Source of the DNA: Candidatus Kapaibacterium sp.
GTDB lineage: Bacteria > Bacteroidota > Ignavibacteria > Kapaibacteriales > WFXC01
Length of the DNA stretch: 64,000 bases
Assembly: GCA_015490805.1 (NCBI GenBank)
Contig: WFXC01000002.1
Span: 34,437 to 98,436, forward strand
Reading direction: 5' to 3'
Below the pieces are notes generated by a model that was not told the origin of the DNA, made no database searches, and was given only the letters and a program-made list of their open reading frames with translations. This document shows, in pieces, positions 39,204 through 49,245 of this stretch. The position numbers were made by a program, and so were the translations under genes. Positions within the stretch are counted from its first letter, which is position 1; every line of letters begins with the position of its first letter.

Positions 39204-39965
39204 TCACAACAGTGAAAAATTCAAGTAGCGATTCCACTGGAGAAACAACTGCCACGTTGCCCGGACATCCTGGAGGCAGTATTCAGCAATCGGCAACAAT
39301 TTTCCCTGCCGGAAAAATTCGCCAACGGTATAGCCGTGCACTTCCCCACCTTTCGGTGACGGGATACCGAAGGCGTGAGCATAGAAATCAAAGTTATACC
39401 GACGTTGGGGACCGGTCTGCCCACCACCAAAGAAGCTCAGTTCATCTGCTAGATCCGTATGTCGATCGTACCGCCAGCGCGTTCCCGCCATCAGGTTCAC
39501 CGACGGGCGAATATGCAGTACGGCGGAACGAAGCATAAGGAATGGCGCATCAAACGTTCGTCCATTAAAGGTCACCAGATGTGCATGAGCATAGCGTTCT
39601 AAGGTTTTCCAAAAAAGGCGGAGTACCTGGGTTTCCGTTGCAGCAATGACCGGTGCACCATCCTCTAATTGCAATTTTCGCTGCTCCTCGCCTGAGCACT
39701 GAGGATCCACTAAAAGCACCGCTTCTTTCTCGACTTTTCCCTCGTACCCTTCTTCCCGCTGCTGAAGATCATACCGATACAGTGCAAGACCAACGCAGAC
39801 TATTTGTGCTGTCAACGGCGATAATGCCATCAACTGCTTTTGTTCTTCTTGCTCTGCTTCCGTTTCACATCCGCGCAGTAAATACTCCTGCTGCGACGGT
39901 GTCAATTGATCCCACTCAATCCCTGCAGTTTCGATATCAAAAACCAGAAACAACTTCTCAGCCAT
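39204..39965 (-). CDS. 3'-5' exonuclease, PolB-exonuclease-like
   Basis: LVFDIETAGIEWDQL, HLVTFNGRTFDAPFLMLRS, EYCLQDVRATWQLF. Confidence 0.8.
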   Translation of the reverse strand: MAEKLFLVFDIETAGIEWDQLTPSQQEYLLRGCETEAEQEEQKQLMALSPLTAQIVCVGLALYRYDLQQREEGYEGKVEKEAVLLVDPQCSGEEQRKLQLEDGAPVIAATETQVLRLFWKTLERYAHAHLVTFNGRTFDAPFLMLRSAVLHIRPSVNLMAGTRWRYDRHTDLADELSFFGGGQTGPQRRYNFDFYAHAFGIPSPKGGEVHGYTVGEFFRQGKLLPIAEYCLQDVRATWQLFLQWNRYLNFSLL

Positions 39966-40860
39966 CGTGCTGCCTTTCTCCCCCGGAACGACACAACAAT
40001 TGATAAAGCTCAGGACGGCGGTCCCTAAATAGATCGTTCAGATCATTCAGTCGCTTTCGTCGAACCTTCAACGGCTGAAGGGATGCAACTGCCACCCCCT
40101 CATTTTCCTGATCTAATTGCGCCATCAACTGCCCATTGTAATGAACCACGGCTGAACCACCCATAAAGTGAAGCTGTTCACCTTCCCGCTCCTCTGACCC
40201 ACAGCGATCAGCAACTGCGATATACACCTTGTTTTCTATCGCCCGGATGCGGACAATGTCCAGCCAGATGGGTGTTACAAAATTTGCAGGGAGCGCGATA
40301 CAATCGGCTCCTTGCAGTGCCAGCGACCGGGCAACTTCAGGAAAGCGGAAATCATAGCAAATCATTACTCCCAGCCGCAGGCGATTCTGCAAAATGGGAA
40401 AAACGGTTAGTTCTCGATCACCAGGGGCAAACACCATTTTTTCCTTGTAGAACAAATGCGCCTTCCGATATGTCCACACTGCAAGCGAAGGATCGAACAC
40501 CCACGCACTGTTAAAGAGCCTCTGCGTCGCTTCGTCCCATTCCGGCGCCCCGACGACAATCACACACCGGGTCGTTGTAGCAAGGTGCTGGAAATGGTGT
40601 ACCTGCGGATGTTCCCGATCCCACGCCAGAGGACGGAGCTCATCCGGCGAAAGGAAAAAATACCCTGAAGTTGCCAGTTCGGGAAAGATCAATACATCGA
40701 CTGCAGAAGCAGCATCGGTAACAATGCGCACCATTCGATCAAAGTTCCCATCTCGATCTCCCCATCTGGGAACAAACTGGACAACTCCTACCCGAATTTC
40801 CTCATCCCTGTGCTTCGGAGTTTCTTCCATTATATTCAATCCCTTCACGATCGCCAGCAC
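39958..40860 (-). CDS. Carbon-nitrogen hydrolase (nitrilase superfamily)
   Basis: Nitrilase Glu-Lys-Cys triad: LIFPELATSGYF, YRKAHLFYKEK, GVMICYDFRFPEVARSL. Confidence 0.9.
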   Translation of the reverse strand: MLAIVKGLNIMEETPKHRDEEIRVGVVQFVPRWGDRDGNFDRMVRIVTDAASAVDVLIFPELATSGYFFLSPDELRPLAWDREHPQVHHFQHLATTTRCVIVVGAPEWDEATQRLFNSAWVFDPSLAVWTYRKAHLFYKEKMVFAPGDRELTVFPILQNRLRLGVMICYDFRFPEVARSLALQGADCIALPANFVTPIWLDIVRIRAIENKVYIAVADRCGSEEREGEQLHFMGGSAVVHYNGQLMAQLDQENEGVAVASLQPLKVRRKRLNDLNDLFRDRRPELYQLLCRSGGERQHDG

Positions 40861-40996
40861 AGATTTCTGGCCACCGGACTCCCAACTTGCTCCTCCCCCG
40901 GCATTTGGGTATTCCCATCTCTCTTCTTAGCCGCTTCCCTTAGGTTCAAGCAGCATTCCCGAACCGTTTACCAGCGAATTTGCAAATTGCAAGGCC

Positions 40997-42358
40997 TTAC
41001 TTTTTCTTCTGTTTTTTCTGTTTCTTTGCCTTAGACTTCTTTGCCGAAGCCTTTTTTGCCGTAGTGCGCTTCTTTGCTGTGGAGGATTTTGTTGCCTTTG
41101 TTGTTTTCTTTGCCGTCTGCTTCTTTGTTTTCCCGGCTGTAGCAGCCTTTGTCTTCTTTGTCGCGCGCTTTTTCTCCTGTTGCGCACCCTTCTTTTTCTT
41201 CGTTACCGTTTTCTTCTTTTTCGTCTCCTGCTGTTCTGGCATTTCCGCTGGTGCTTCAGTTACTGGCTCAGCGGCTTCCTTCGCCGTGGAGACTTCCGCT
41301 GCTTTGGGCGCGCGGCGACGGCGGCGGAAGAAATCATCTTCGACCTGAAATTCCACTACCAATTTGCCGAACTGCATTCCACGCCGCATCACATCGAAAG
41401 CCTCCAGAATCTGATCAAAGGCGTAAACAGTATCAATGACGGGTTTAATCCGGTGTTTCTGGACAAATGCCACCATTTCTGCAAATTCCTCATCATTCCC
41501 CATCGTCGTTCCTTGGATACAGAGCTGCCGCCAGAAAACGCGGTGAAGATCCAGTCCGCTGGGTCTACCCAGGGTAGCACCGTACGTTACCAGAATACGA
41601 CCGGGTTTGAGGAGTTTCAGCAACGTATTCAATTGATCGCCACCGGCGGAATCAATAATGACATCGAAACCCCCTGTTTCCCGCAGCAATTGCGTATCCC
41701 ACTCAGCCTCCTGATAATTGACGCCCCCAGCTGCGCCACTTTCCAGCGCTCGCGCCAGCTTCCATTCGCTACCGGTGGTTACCCACACTTCGGCGCCGAC
41801 CGTTTTCGCAAAAAGAAATGCCATCTGCGCTACGCCACCCCCAATGCCGGTAATGAGCACTTTGTCCCCTTTCTGGACATCAGCCTGCGTAAAAACGGCT
41901 CGATAAGCGGTGAGTCCTGCCAGCGGGAGCGCTGCTGCTTCTGCATAGGAAAGGTGCTCCGGTTTGACGGCTAATCGATCAGAGGGAACGACCACATATT
42001 CGGCAAAGGTTCCTTTGCGCGGCATTCCCAGAATTTCAAAATCATTACTCTGCGCTCGAGGATCCGGTCCCCAGTTGATCGCCGGGTTGATAATCACTTC
42101 CTTCCCGATCCAGTGCCCGTCCTCCATACTGCCCGTTCGTTCCACAACCCCACAGCCATCCGATCCCAGGATGGTAGGATAACGAATCCCGGCATATTGT
42201 CCCTCGACAATCCACAAATCCCGATGGTTTAGTGCTGCAGCAAAGACCCGAACCAGCACTTCTCCCGGCTTTGGTCGCGGCTTGGTAATTTCCCGAATCA
42301 TCAAGTTACTCCAACCGCCCGGCTTTTGCAATACTAAGGCTTTGATTTTCGTTGCCAT
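40997..42358 (-). CDS. Zinc-type (MDR) dehydrogenase/quinone oxidoreductase with C-terminal histone-H1-like Lys/Ala/Thr-rich tail
   Basis: ALNHRDLWIVEGQYAGIRYPTILGSDGCGVVE, VLITGIGGGVAQMAFLFAKTVGAEVWVTTGSEWK; tail ETKKKKTVTKKKKGAQQEKKRATKKTKAATAGKTKKQTAKKTTKATKSSTAKKRTTAKKASAKKSKAKKQKKQKKK in the same frame. Confidence 0.9.
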   Translation of the reverse strand: MATKIKALVLQKPGGWSNLMIREITKPRPKPGEVLVRVFAAALNHRDLWIVEGQYAGIRYPTILGSDGCGVVERTGSMEDGHWIGKEVIINPAINWGPDPRAQSNDFEILGMPRKGTFAEYVVVPSDRLAVKPEHLSYAEAAALPLAGLTAYRAVFTQADVQKGDKVLITGIGGGVAQMAFLFAKTVGAEVWVTTGSEWKLARALESGAAGGVNYQEAEWDTQLLRETGGFDVIIDSAGGDQLNTLLKLLKPGRILVTYGATLGRPSGLDLHRVFWRQLCIQGTTMGNDEEFAEMVAFVQKHRIKPVIDTVYAFDQILEAFDVMRRGMQFGKLVVEFQVEDDFFRRRRRAPKAAEVSTAKEAAEPVTEAPAEMPEQQETKKKKTVTKKKKGAQQEKKRATKKTKAATAGKTKKQTAKKTTKATKSSTAKKRTTAKKASAKKSKAKKQKKQKKK

Positions 42359-42416
42359 AGGTGTCCCTCGTTGGTTTGTCCAACACACTGCATTAACAGT
42401 GGAACAAAGTTAAAAA

Positions 42417-43493
42417 ATGCTTCCCAATGAACAGATAGGTGCTGTTTCCCGCTCATTGATTTTTCCCATTGTGCTGCCGAATGAGCGTTCACCCTTTGCC
42501 TTTCCGCCCCAATCCACATATCGCAAAATTCCGAATTTTTCCCACAACAGCAAGAGCAACGCGGCGCCTGTCCGTTCACAGCCTGATTCTGCAACGGCAT
42601 TATTGCCGCAATCCAGAAAAGCACCATTAGCTCCAACCGCCCGCTTTGGGCAACCCCGACAGCCTATCCTATCACCACAATCGCCAACAGATAGCGACAC
42701 GAAAGGTGCAGGTTTTGCCAATCAGCAAGACATCCTGGAACTCTCACCCCGAAGCCAGCAGGAACTTTCGGATCAGGAGAAGCGGGAAATAGAACGGCTG
42801 CGGCAAATCGACCGAAAAGTGCGTGCACACGAGGCAGCGCACCAGGCAGCCGCAGGCTCCTTAGTACGCGGCAAAAGTTTTCGCTATGAACGTGGGCCGG
42901 ATGGGAAGCAGTATGCCGTCGCTGGAGAAGTCCGAATCGACACCAGTCCCGTACCGGGGAACCCAAGAGCAACTATCCGTAAAATGCAACAAGTCCAGCG
43001 GGCAGCCTTAGCCCCTGCTGATCCTTCTCCCCAAGACCGTAGTGTAGCTGCTCAGGCCCAACGACAACAGATGCGAGCACGACAAGACCTGATGAATCAG
43101 CGACGTGTTCAGCAGCGCGGTGATCAGAACAACGCACGCATCCAGCAGGCAGCTTCTTCTGTTCGCTCGTTTGGACCAAAAGCACCATTTCCATCTTCCC
43201 CCGCTTCTCGCTCCGTACCACCCAGCGCCGAGAGACAGCCGTCAACTCTCGATAGAACCCAAAGAATTTTCTCCCGCATCCCTTCATCAGTACAACCTGC
43301 ATCCCGATACCGGCAACAGCAGACGCCGGGACCAACGTTTCGGCAATCTCTGGTCCAGCGCTATCACAATGCAGCTCCATCCACCCCATTTTCTGCCAGA
43401 ACACCTATAGCTCCAGACTTTGCCCCGACACCATCCTCACCTGGAGCGCCACTTCCGGGAACAACTGGCACAATTTTTGATCGCTATGCGTAA
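42417..43493 (+). CDS. Putative metalloprotease CJM1_0395 / SprA-related family
   Basis: DRKVRAHEAAHQAAAGSLVRGKSFRYERGPDGKQYAVAGEVRIDTSPVPGNPRATIRKMQQVQRAALAPADPSPQD, HExxH included; low-complexity flanks. Confidence 0.8.
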   Translation: MLPNEQIGAVSRSLIFPIVLPNERSPFAFPPQSTYRKIPNFSHNSKSNAAPVRSQPDSATALLPQSRKAPLAPTARFGQPRQPILSPQSPTDSDTKGAGFANQQDILELSPRSQQELSDQEKREIERLRQIDRKVRAHEAAHQAAAGSLVRGKSFRYERGPDGKQYAVAGEVRIDTSPVPGNPRATIRKMQQVQRAALAPADPSPQDRSVAAQAQRQQMRARQDLMNQRRVQQRGDQNNARIQQAASSVRSFGPKAPFPSSPASRSVPPSAERQPSTLDRTQRIFSRIPSSVQPASRYRQQQTPGPTFRQSLVQRYHNAAPSTPFSARTPIAPDFAPTPSSPGAPLPGTTGTIFDRYA

Positions 43494-43519
43494 TGAAATA
43501 AACCTGTTGCTCAATCTTA

Positions 43520-44386
43520 TTGGACAACAGTATGGTAACAACGCAAACGTGTGGTATGCGGTGGTGGTACATTAGTATCCTCAGCTTGAGCTGCCTGGGC
43601 ACTTTATTTTCGCAGCCCCTCCCGTTTCGGGAGTGGATGCCGGTATATGATACTGTCTACGTACTGGGTAACATATACTTGGAAGTCTCTCTGGTCGAGC
43701 AAAAGCTATGGGTACACCGCCGGAACGCCCCGCCGATTGCGATGCCGATTTCCTCCGGCACTTCCAGCATTCCAGAAGGGATGGAAACACCGACAGGCAT
43801 CTTCACCATTCAGAACAAAGCCCGATTGGCAATTTCCCGCCAATTTGACAGCACCCGAATGTACTGGTGGATGGGATTCTCAGGCAATTTCGGCATTCAC
43901 GCCCTGGATGGTTACGGTTACTACCGCTACCTGGGCAAAAAACCTTCCTCTCATGGTTGCATCCGTATTGCGCGGGAAGATGGAGAGAGACTCTACCAAT
44001 GGGTTTCGCCTGGCACTCCCATCATTATCTACATCCTGCCGCCAGCTCGAATCCTGGCATTTGCTGACTCCACCTTTGATACCACTGTCGCCGTTCGGCT
44101 GACCGAACGATCCTGGCAACTGGAGCAATATCTGGAAGAGCGGCTGTGCCGATTGTACGCTGGCGAATACTTTCTGGCTCACTTTCCGCCGCTCTTTCTG
44201 GATGGCACTACCGTTCTTCGCCGCGCAGGATTTGACACTGGCGATTTTTATCGAATTCCCCTCCGGCAAAAATTGCCGTGGTACAGCATGACGCCGCCTC
44301 CTGTTTTGTCTCTCCCCCCTCCTTCTTACCCGAAACAACCGATCGTGCCAATCAGCATCGACGATACCGTCATTGCGGATAAATAA
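43520..44386 (+). CDS. L,D-transpeptidase (YkuD domain)
   Basis: MPISSGTSSIPEGMETPTGIFTIQNK, NFGIHALDGYGYYRYLGKKPSSHGCIRIAREDGERLY. Confidence 0.92.
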   Translation: MDNSMVTTQTCGMRWWYISILSLSCLGTLFSQPLPFREWMPVYDTVYVLGNIYLEVSLVEQKLWVHRRNAPPIAMPISSGTSSIPEGMETPTGIFTIQNKARLAISRQFDSTRMYWWMGFSGNFGIHALDGYGYYRYLGKKPSSHGCIRIAREDGERLYQWVSPGTPIIIYILPPARILAFADSTFDTTVAVRLTERSWQLEQYLEERLCRLYAGEYFLAHFPPLFLDGTTVLRRAGFDTGDFYRIPLRQKLPWYSMTPPPVLSLPPPSYPKQPIVPISIDDTVIADK

Positions 44387-44475
44387 TTGCCCATCCCTTC
44401 CCGGCAAATCTTCCTCTCTCACCATCATCCTTCACCCGATCCTCTCTGAAACTCCTGCTATCTGTCAGCCAGCGG

Positions 44476-44508
44476 ACAAATTTGTTCAAACAATAGTTGT
44501 TGCAACAA
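44476..44508. promoter_or_regulatory. Two adjacent palindromes upstream of yceI; operator candidates
   Basis: acaaatttgt (44476-44485) and ttgttgcaacaa (44497-44508), both perfect. Confidence 0.4.
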
Positions 44509-44568
44509 ATAATCATTTGGAATCTTCGTATGCGAAGTCGTCACGTTTAATATGTTTCACAAACAAAG

Positions 44569-45174
44569 GTGATTCCAATGAAGCAACATCGAAGCCTCAC
44601 ACTTGCAACATTCCTTTGCATTCTGGCGCTTCCGCTTTTTGCCCAAAAGACGAAGTGGGTTGCTGATCCGGCGCACAGCCGAATTGGCTTTATCGTCAGC
44701 CATATGGTTATCACGGAAGTAGAAGGCAAATTCGACAAATTCACGGTGGAAGTCTATTCTGACAAACCGGATTTTTCGGACGCTCGCGCCATCGTAACGA
44801 TCGACGTCAACAGTATCAACACCGGCAATGCCAAGCGGGATAATCACTTACGGTCTCCAGACTTTTTCGACGCTGCTAAGTATCCCACTATCAAGTTTGT
44901 GTCAAAGAAGATGCAGCGGGTTGGCAAGAACCGGTACAAGCTGATTGGCGATCTCACTATTAGAAATGTCACTAAGGAAGTAGCATTGGATGTAGAATTT
45001 CGGGGCATCGTTCGTGATCCGTGGGGAAACACCCGGGCAGGTTTCAAGGTTAGCGGGGAGATCAATCGACAAGACTTCGGCGTGTCTTGGAACAAGACGT
45101 TGGACCAGGGTGGGCTGGTCGTAGGCAACACAGTCAAATTCGACATTGATCTGGAACTGATCAAGCAAGAGTAA
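44569..45174 (+). CDS. YceI family protein
   Basis: KWVADPAHSRIGFIVSHMVITEVEGKF, DNHLRSPDFFDAAKYPTIKFVS, DFGVSWNKTLDQGGLVVGNTVKFDIDLEL. Confidence 0.95.
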   Translation: MIPMKQHRSLTLATFLCILALPLFAQKTKWVADPAHSRIGFIVSHMVITEVEGKFDKFTVEVYSDKPDFSDARAIVTIDVNSINTGNAKRDNHLRSPDFFDAAKYPTIKFVSKKMQRVGKNRYKLIGDLTIRNVTKEVALDVEFRGIVRDPWGNTRAGFKVSGEINRQDFGVSWNKTLDQGGLVVGNTVKFDIDLELIKQE

Positions 45175-45196
45175 CACATCAGCAATTATGGCATCA

Positions 45197-45222
45197 CAGC
45201 GGGCGACATCTGTCGTCCGCTG
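45197..45222 (+). terminator. Hairpin downstream of yceI (possible terminator, no clear T-run)
   Basis: cagcgggcgaca/tgtcgtccgctg inverted repeat with one non-Watson-Crick pair. Confidence 0.4.
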
Positions 45223-45261
45223 ACTGTTATATACCCCCAACTACAATTATACCAATGGACA

Positions 45262-45711
45262 ATGCGGTTAGAAGAGGAAATCCTGCAAGACAGCTTCCAG
45301 AGTGAATGTCATCGGGCAATTTTGAACATTTTCTACACCTACCACTGGCTGGTGGAACGGTTGCGCACCATCTTAAAGCCGTTTGGTATCACGATGCAGC
45401 AGTATAATATTCTGCGCATCCTGCGAGGGCAACAGCGTCAGCCGATTGGGATTCAGGAGATCCAGCGGCGCATGCTGGACAAAAGTTCCGATGTTTCCCG
45501 CCTGGTCGACCGATTAGTCCGTCGAAAACTTGTCACCCGAACCGAAAGTCAGGCTGACCGTCGCCGCAAAGAGGTAGTGATCACCGAGCAAGGATTGCGA
45601 CTTCTGGAGCGTCTCGATCCTCAAATTCAAGCGATGGACCAAGTATGTCGGACGTTATCGGATCGTGAAGTGCAATTACTGAACGAACTGCTGGACAAGC
45701 TGCGCGGGTAG
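45262..45711 (+). CDS. MarR-family transcriptional regulator
   Basis: QYNILRILRGQQRQPIGIQEIQRRMLDKSSDVSRLVDRLVRRKLVTRTESQADRRRKEVVITEQG. Confidence 0.93.
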   Translation: MRLEEEILQDSFQSECHRAILNIFYTYHWLVERLRTILKPFGITMQQYNILRILRGQQRQPIGIQEIQRRMLDKSSDVSRLVDRLVRRKLVTRTESQADRRRKEVVITEQGLRLLERLDPQIQAMDQVCRTLSDREVQLLNELLDKLRG

Positions 45712-45826
45712 ATCCATCGTTCGCAGAGCCAACGGGTAACAGCGTGCAGAAGGAGGGCACAACAATTTGTCCCAACATTCGTGATTTGCAATTTCTTTGT
45801 TTTTCCGAAACAAGGGGTAGGAAGGA

Positions 45827-45979
45827 ATGAAGCGCACGTACCAGCCGCACAATCGGAAACGGCGGAACAAGCATGGATTCCGTGCCCGGATGGCAACTCG
45901 TGGTGGTCGCAAAGTACTGAGTCGACGGCGCAAAAAGGGACGGCATAAGCTCACAGTCAGTGATGAGTTTCGCCGGTGA
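45827..45979 (+). CDS. rpmH: 50S ribosomal protein L34
   Basis: Hand translation [50 protein letters not shown]; below the ORF track length cutoff. Confidence 0.97.
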   Translation: MKRTYQPHNRKRRNKHGFRARMATRGGRKVLSRRRKKGRHKLTVSDEFRR

Positions 45980-46395
45980 TTATCCACATTCCGCATCCAT
46001 CGGCTCCAGTACGCTTGGAATCGTTGCGGGGCAAGCGTGCATTCCGTTTGCTTTTTGCTTCTGGCAAGCGTCTGCTCCATCCATCGTTAGTTTTGATCGT
46101 GCGGTATCGGGCACAACCACAGCAAACGCCACCGTATCGCATCGCTTTCGGCGTCAGTATCCGGCGGGGCAGTTCCGCCGTGGTTCGCAACCGGGTGCGG
46201 CGTTTGCTACGCGAGAGTCTACGTCAGTATTTTTTCGAGCATCCAGCCGATGCTCGGATCTTTGATGCCCTTATTCTTATCTGGCGTCGGCATCCACCAA
46301 AGCCGTCACGACTGCAACTTAAAGATGTTTATCCTGTGGTTTCACAAATGCTCCGGCAGGCAGTTCGCCAGTATGAAGAGCAAATGGCAACGTAG
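45976..46395 (+). CDS. rnpA: Ribonuclease P protein component
   Basis: [48 protein letters not shown]; position after rpmH. Confidence 0.93.
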   Translation: MIIHIPHPSAPVRLESLRGKRAFRLLFASGKRLLHPSLVLIVRYRAQPQQTPPYRIAFGVSIRRGSSAVVRNRVRRLLRESLRQYFFEHPADARIFDALILIWRRHPPKPSRLQLKDVYPVVSQMLRQAVRQYEEQMAT

Positions 46396-46639
46396 CGTTC
46401 GGCGTCTTGCGGTGTGGATGCTTCGATTGTATCAAATAGCCATTTCACCGCTTTTTCCTGCCAGTTGCCGTTTTACTCCTACGTGCTCTCAGTATGCGAT
46501 CGAGGCAGTAGAACGCTTTGGCGTTGTCAAAGGTGGATGGCTGAGTCTGAAACGCATCGCCCGCTGCCATCCTTTTCATCCCGGCGGGTACGACCCGGTT
46601 CCGGAACAGGAAATGAACAACAAAAAGGGAAATCGATGA
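46373..46639 (+). CDS. yidD: Membrane protein insertion efficiency factor YidD
   Basis: [61 protein letters not shown]. Confidence 0.95.
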   Translation: MKSKWQRSVRRLAVWMLRLYQIAISPLFPASCRFTPTCSQYAIEAVERFGVVKGGWLSLKRIARCHPFHPGGYDPVPEQEMNNKKGNR

Positions 46640-48522
46640 ATCCTGAACGACAGGCATTGATTGGCATTCTCCTCATCAGCATTATTCTGACTGCCTGGCT
46701 TGTTTATGTCTCCATAGAACAACGTCCGCTGCCGCCTGAGCAAGATGCCACGAGCGAACAGACTACATTGGCTCAGCGTGAGACCTCTCGCCATCCAACC
46801 GTTCCTTCGCTGCCAGTATTGCGAGATTCAACGTTCCGTCCCTACCTTGCCACCCATCAGGAATTTGTCACGATTGAAACGCCTTTATATAAAGCAATTC
46901 TCAGCTCACGCGGCGCAACAATCCGCCGCTGGTTTTTGAAACATTACCGCACGTGGAATGGATATCCTGTTCAATTGATCCCCTGGAGTGACACGCTGGG
47001 TGGCTTCGGTCTCTCATTTGTCTCGCCCAACGTTCAGGAAATTGACACCCGGTGGTTGCACTTCCGATGGATTCTCCCAACTGACCAACGGACATACCAT
47101 CTGGACAGTACCGACACACTCCGGCTCCAGGCAGTTTTAGATTTTGGCGATGGACGACACATCCTCAAAACCTTCACATTCTATGGCGATCGCTATTCCA
47201 TTGATGCCGACGTGCAGCTTCAAGGACTGCACACCCTCATTGCCAACCGCCGTTACGATATCCTCTGGAACGATCTGATCAAGTATCAGGAATGGAGTAG
47301 CGTTGACGAATCCCAGTATGCCTACGCGGCAATTTCTCTCAATGGCGATCTGGAAAAATTCGATGCTACTGACATCAGCGCGGTTCACAAAACTCATGCT
47401 TCAGGGAAAATCGACTATCTGGCAGTCAAAACGAAATTCTTCGTTGTCGGCATCGTTCCCAAAAATCCCTCAGATGAAGCCGTAGGATACTTAAGTGGCA
47501 AAGCATATCCAGCTCCTAATGAAGGACTTTATGAACGCTACAACATCCGCTACCGCCTGCCTTACCGGGGTAATCGTCAGGAGAACCACTTTACTCTGTA
47601 CTTAGGCCCCTTAGACTACGATCTGGTGGAACCCTTTGGAATGGAGGCGCTGATCGATTTGGGCTGGGAATGGATCGTGCGCCCCATTGGCGAATACTTT
47701 ATGATGCCTATCTTCAAAGCGGTGCACGCTTTGATTCCTAACTATGGATTTGCCATTATCATTTTTTCCATCCTGATCAAACTCCTGCTCCATCCGCTGA
47801 CGATCCAGCAGCTACGATCGGCGGAGAAAATGCGACTGCTCCAGCCGGAAATGGAAAAGATCCGCAAGAAGTACAAAGACGAACCCAAACTCCAACAGCA
47901 AGAAATCCTGAAACTATACCAGCAATACCACATCAATCCTGCTGGCGGGTGCCTACCGATGCTTTTACAACTCCCCATTCTGTATTCCCTGTATATGCTG
48001 TTTAATTCCTTCATTGACCTGCGGCAAGCTCCCTTTATTCTCTGGATTCACGACCTTTCTATCCCCGACTTTGTCATAACGTTTCCCTTCCGCATTCCGC
48101 TGTTCAACGTTGACAAATTGTCGGGACTGGCGATCTTAATGGCAGCTTCCTTACTGATCCAGCAGAAAATGACTATCACCGATCCTCGCCAAAAAGCGTT
48201 GGTATACATTATGCCGATCCTGTTTCTGTTTCTCTTTTCCAACTTCCCCAGCGGCTTGAACCTGTACTACTTCACCTTCAACATCATTGGCATTTTCCAG
48301 CAATTGTACCTCCGCAAATATTCCAAAAACAAAATCACCTTAGAAGATCTGAAGCGGAAACCAGGAAAAGAGAGCTGGTTCCAGCGGCGGCTTCGGGAAA
48401 TGCAGGAGCTGGCGGAAACGCAGAACAAATCCATTCCGGGCTTGCCAAACGTCACAACTGCTCAGCGGCAAAAGCCGACCAAGAGCAAGTACCAGCGGAA
48501 GAAAAAGCGCCGTCGATCATAA
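46636..48522 (+). CDS. yidC: Membrane protein insertase YidC
   Basis: [93 protein letters not shown]; basic C-tail. Confidence 0.96.
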   Translation: MNPERQALIGILLISIILTAWLVYVSIEQRPLPPEQDATSEQTTLAQRETSRHPTVPSLPVLRDSTFRPYLATHQEFVTIETPLYKAILSSRGATIRRWFLKHYRTWNGYPVQLIPWSDTLGGFGLSFVSPNVQEIDTRWLHFRWILPTDQRTYHLDSTDTLRLQAVLDFGDGRHILKTFTFYGDRYSIDADVQLQGLHTLIANRRYDILWNDLIKYQEWSSVDESQYAYAAISLNGDLEKFDATDISAVHKTHASGKIDYLAVKTKFFVVGIVPKNPSDEAVGYLSGKAYPAPNEGLYERYNIRYRLPYRGNRQENHFTLYLGPLDYDLVEPFGMEALIDLGWEWIVRPIGEYFMMPIFKAVHALIPNYGFAIIIFSILIKLLLHPLTIQQLRSAEKMRLLQPEMEKIRKKYKDEPKLQQQEILKLYQQYHINPAGGCLPMLLQLPILYSLYMLFNSFIDLRQAPFILWIHDLSIPDFVITFPFRIPLFNVDKLSGLAILMAASLLIQQKMTITDPRQKALVYIMPILFLFLFSNFPSGLNLYYFTFNIIGIFQQLYLRKYSKNKITLEDLKRKPGKESWFQRRLREMQELAETQNKSIPGLPNVTTAQRQKPTKSKYQRKKKRRRS

Positions 48523-48546
48523 GCAGCATACAACAATCAGCGCGAG

Positions 48547-49245
48547 TTACCGCACCGTATCCGTATGCCGGGCAACAGGCGTGAAGACCTCGGCAAAAGC
48601 AGTCACACACCGGCGCTTCACCTCTGTCATCGATACGGCTTTACCGAGCTCCCGCTCGATCGAGGTGACGCCTCGATCGGCAATGCCACAGGGAACGATG
48701 TATTGAAACTCGCTGAGATCGTTTGAAACGTTCAGTGCAAAACCGTGCATTGTGACCCATCGAGAAGCGTGGATGCCAATAGCACAAATTTTTCGCTGTT
48801 CTTCAATCCACACCCCTGTCAGCCCCGGCACACGTCCGGCAACGATACCGAAAGTCGCTAGAAGCCGGATGATACTTTCTTCAATTGCCCGAAGAAACCA
48901 ATGCAAATCTTCTTTGAAATCGCTCAGGTGGAAAATGGGGTATCCTACTAACTGCCCCGGATTGTGTAAGGTAACATCCCCTCCCCGTTCGATCGGCACA
49001 ATCGGGATGTTTTGTGCCTGTGCAAACGCTTCTGGGATACGGATATGTTCCTGCTTGCTCAGCCGTCCCAGAGTAATGACCGTTGGATGTTCACACAGCA
49101 CTAAGGTACTGCGGCGCTGCCGTTGCTGGACCTGCTGCAAATACGTTCGCTGTCGCTGCCACGCCTGATGGTACTCAATCAGTCCCCAATCTTCCACATC
49201 AAAGGGCAGTGGGACAGCGTGCTCAGAAATTGACCGACTCACCAT
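48547..49245 (-). CDS. lipB: Lipoyl(octanoyl) transferase
   Basis: EHPTVITLGRLSKQEHI, ERGGDVTLHNPGQLVGYPIFHL, GVWIEEQRKICAIGIHASRWVTMHGFALNV. Confidence 0.95.
   Translation of the reverse strand: MVSRSISEHAVPLPFDVEDWGLIEYHQAWQRQRTYLQQVQQRQRRSTLVLCEHPTVITLGRLSKQEHIRIPEAFAQAQNIPIVPIERGGDVTLHNPGQLVGYPIFHLSDFKEDLHWFLRAIEESIIRLLATFGIVAGRVPGLTGVWIEEQRKICAIGIHASRWVTMHGFALNVSNDLSEFQYIVPCGIADRGVTSIERELGKAVSMTEVKRRCVTAFAEVFTPVARHTDTVR

Noticed and set aside
45980-45988. Perfect DnaA-box match TTATCCACA inside the start of rnpA
   Set aside because: Single isolated copy within coding sequence; another lone match is at 22257-22265. No cluster or AT-rich unwinding region.
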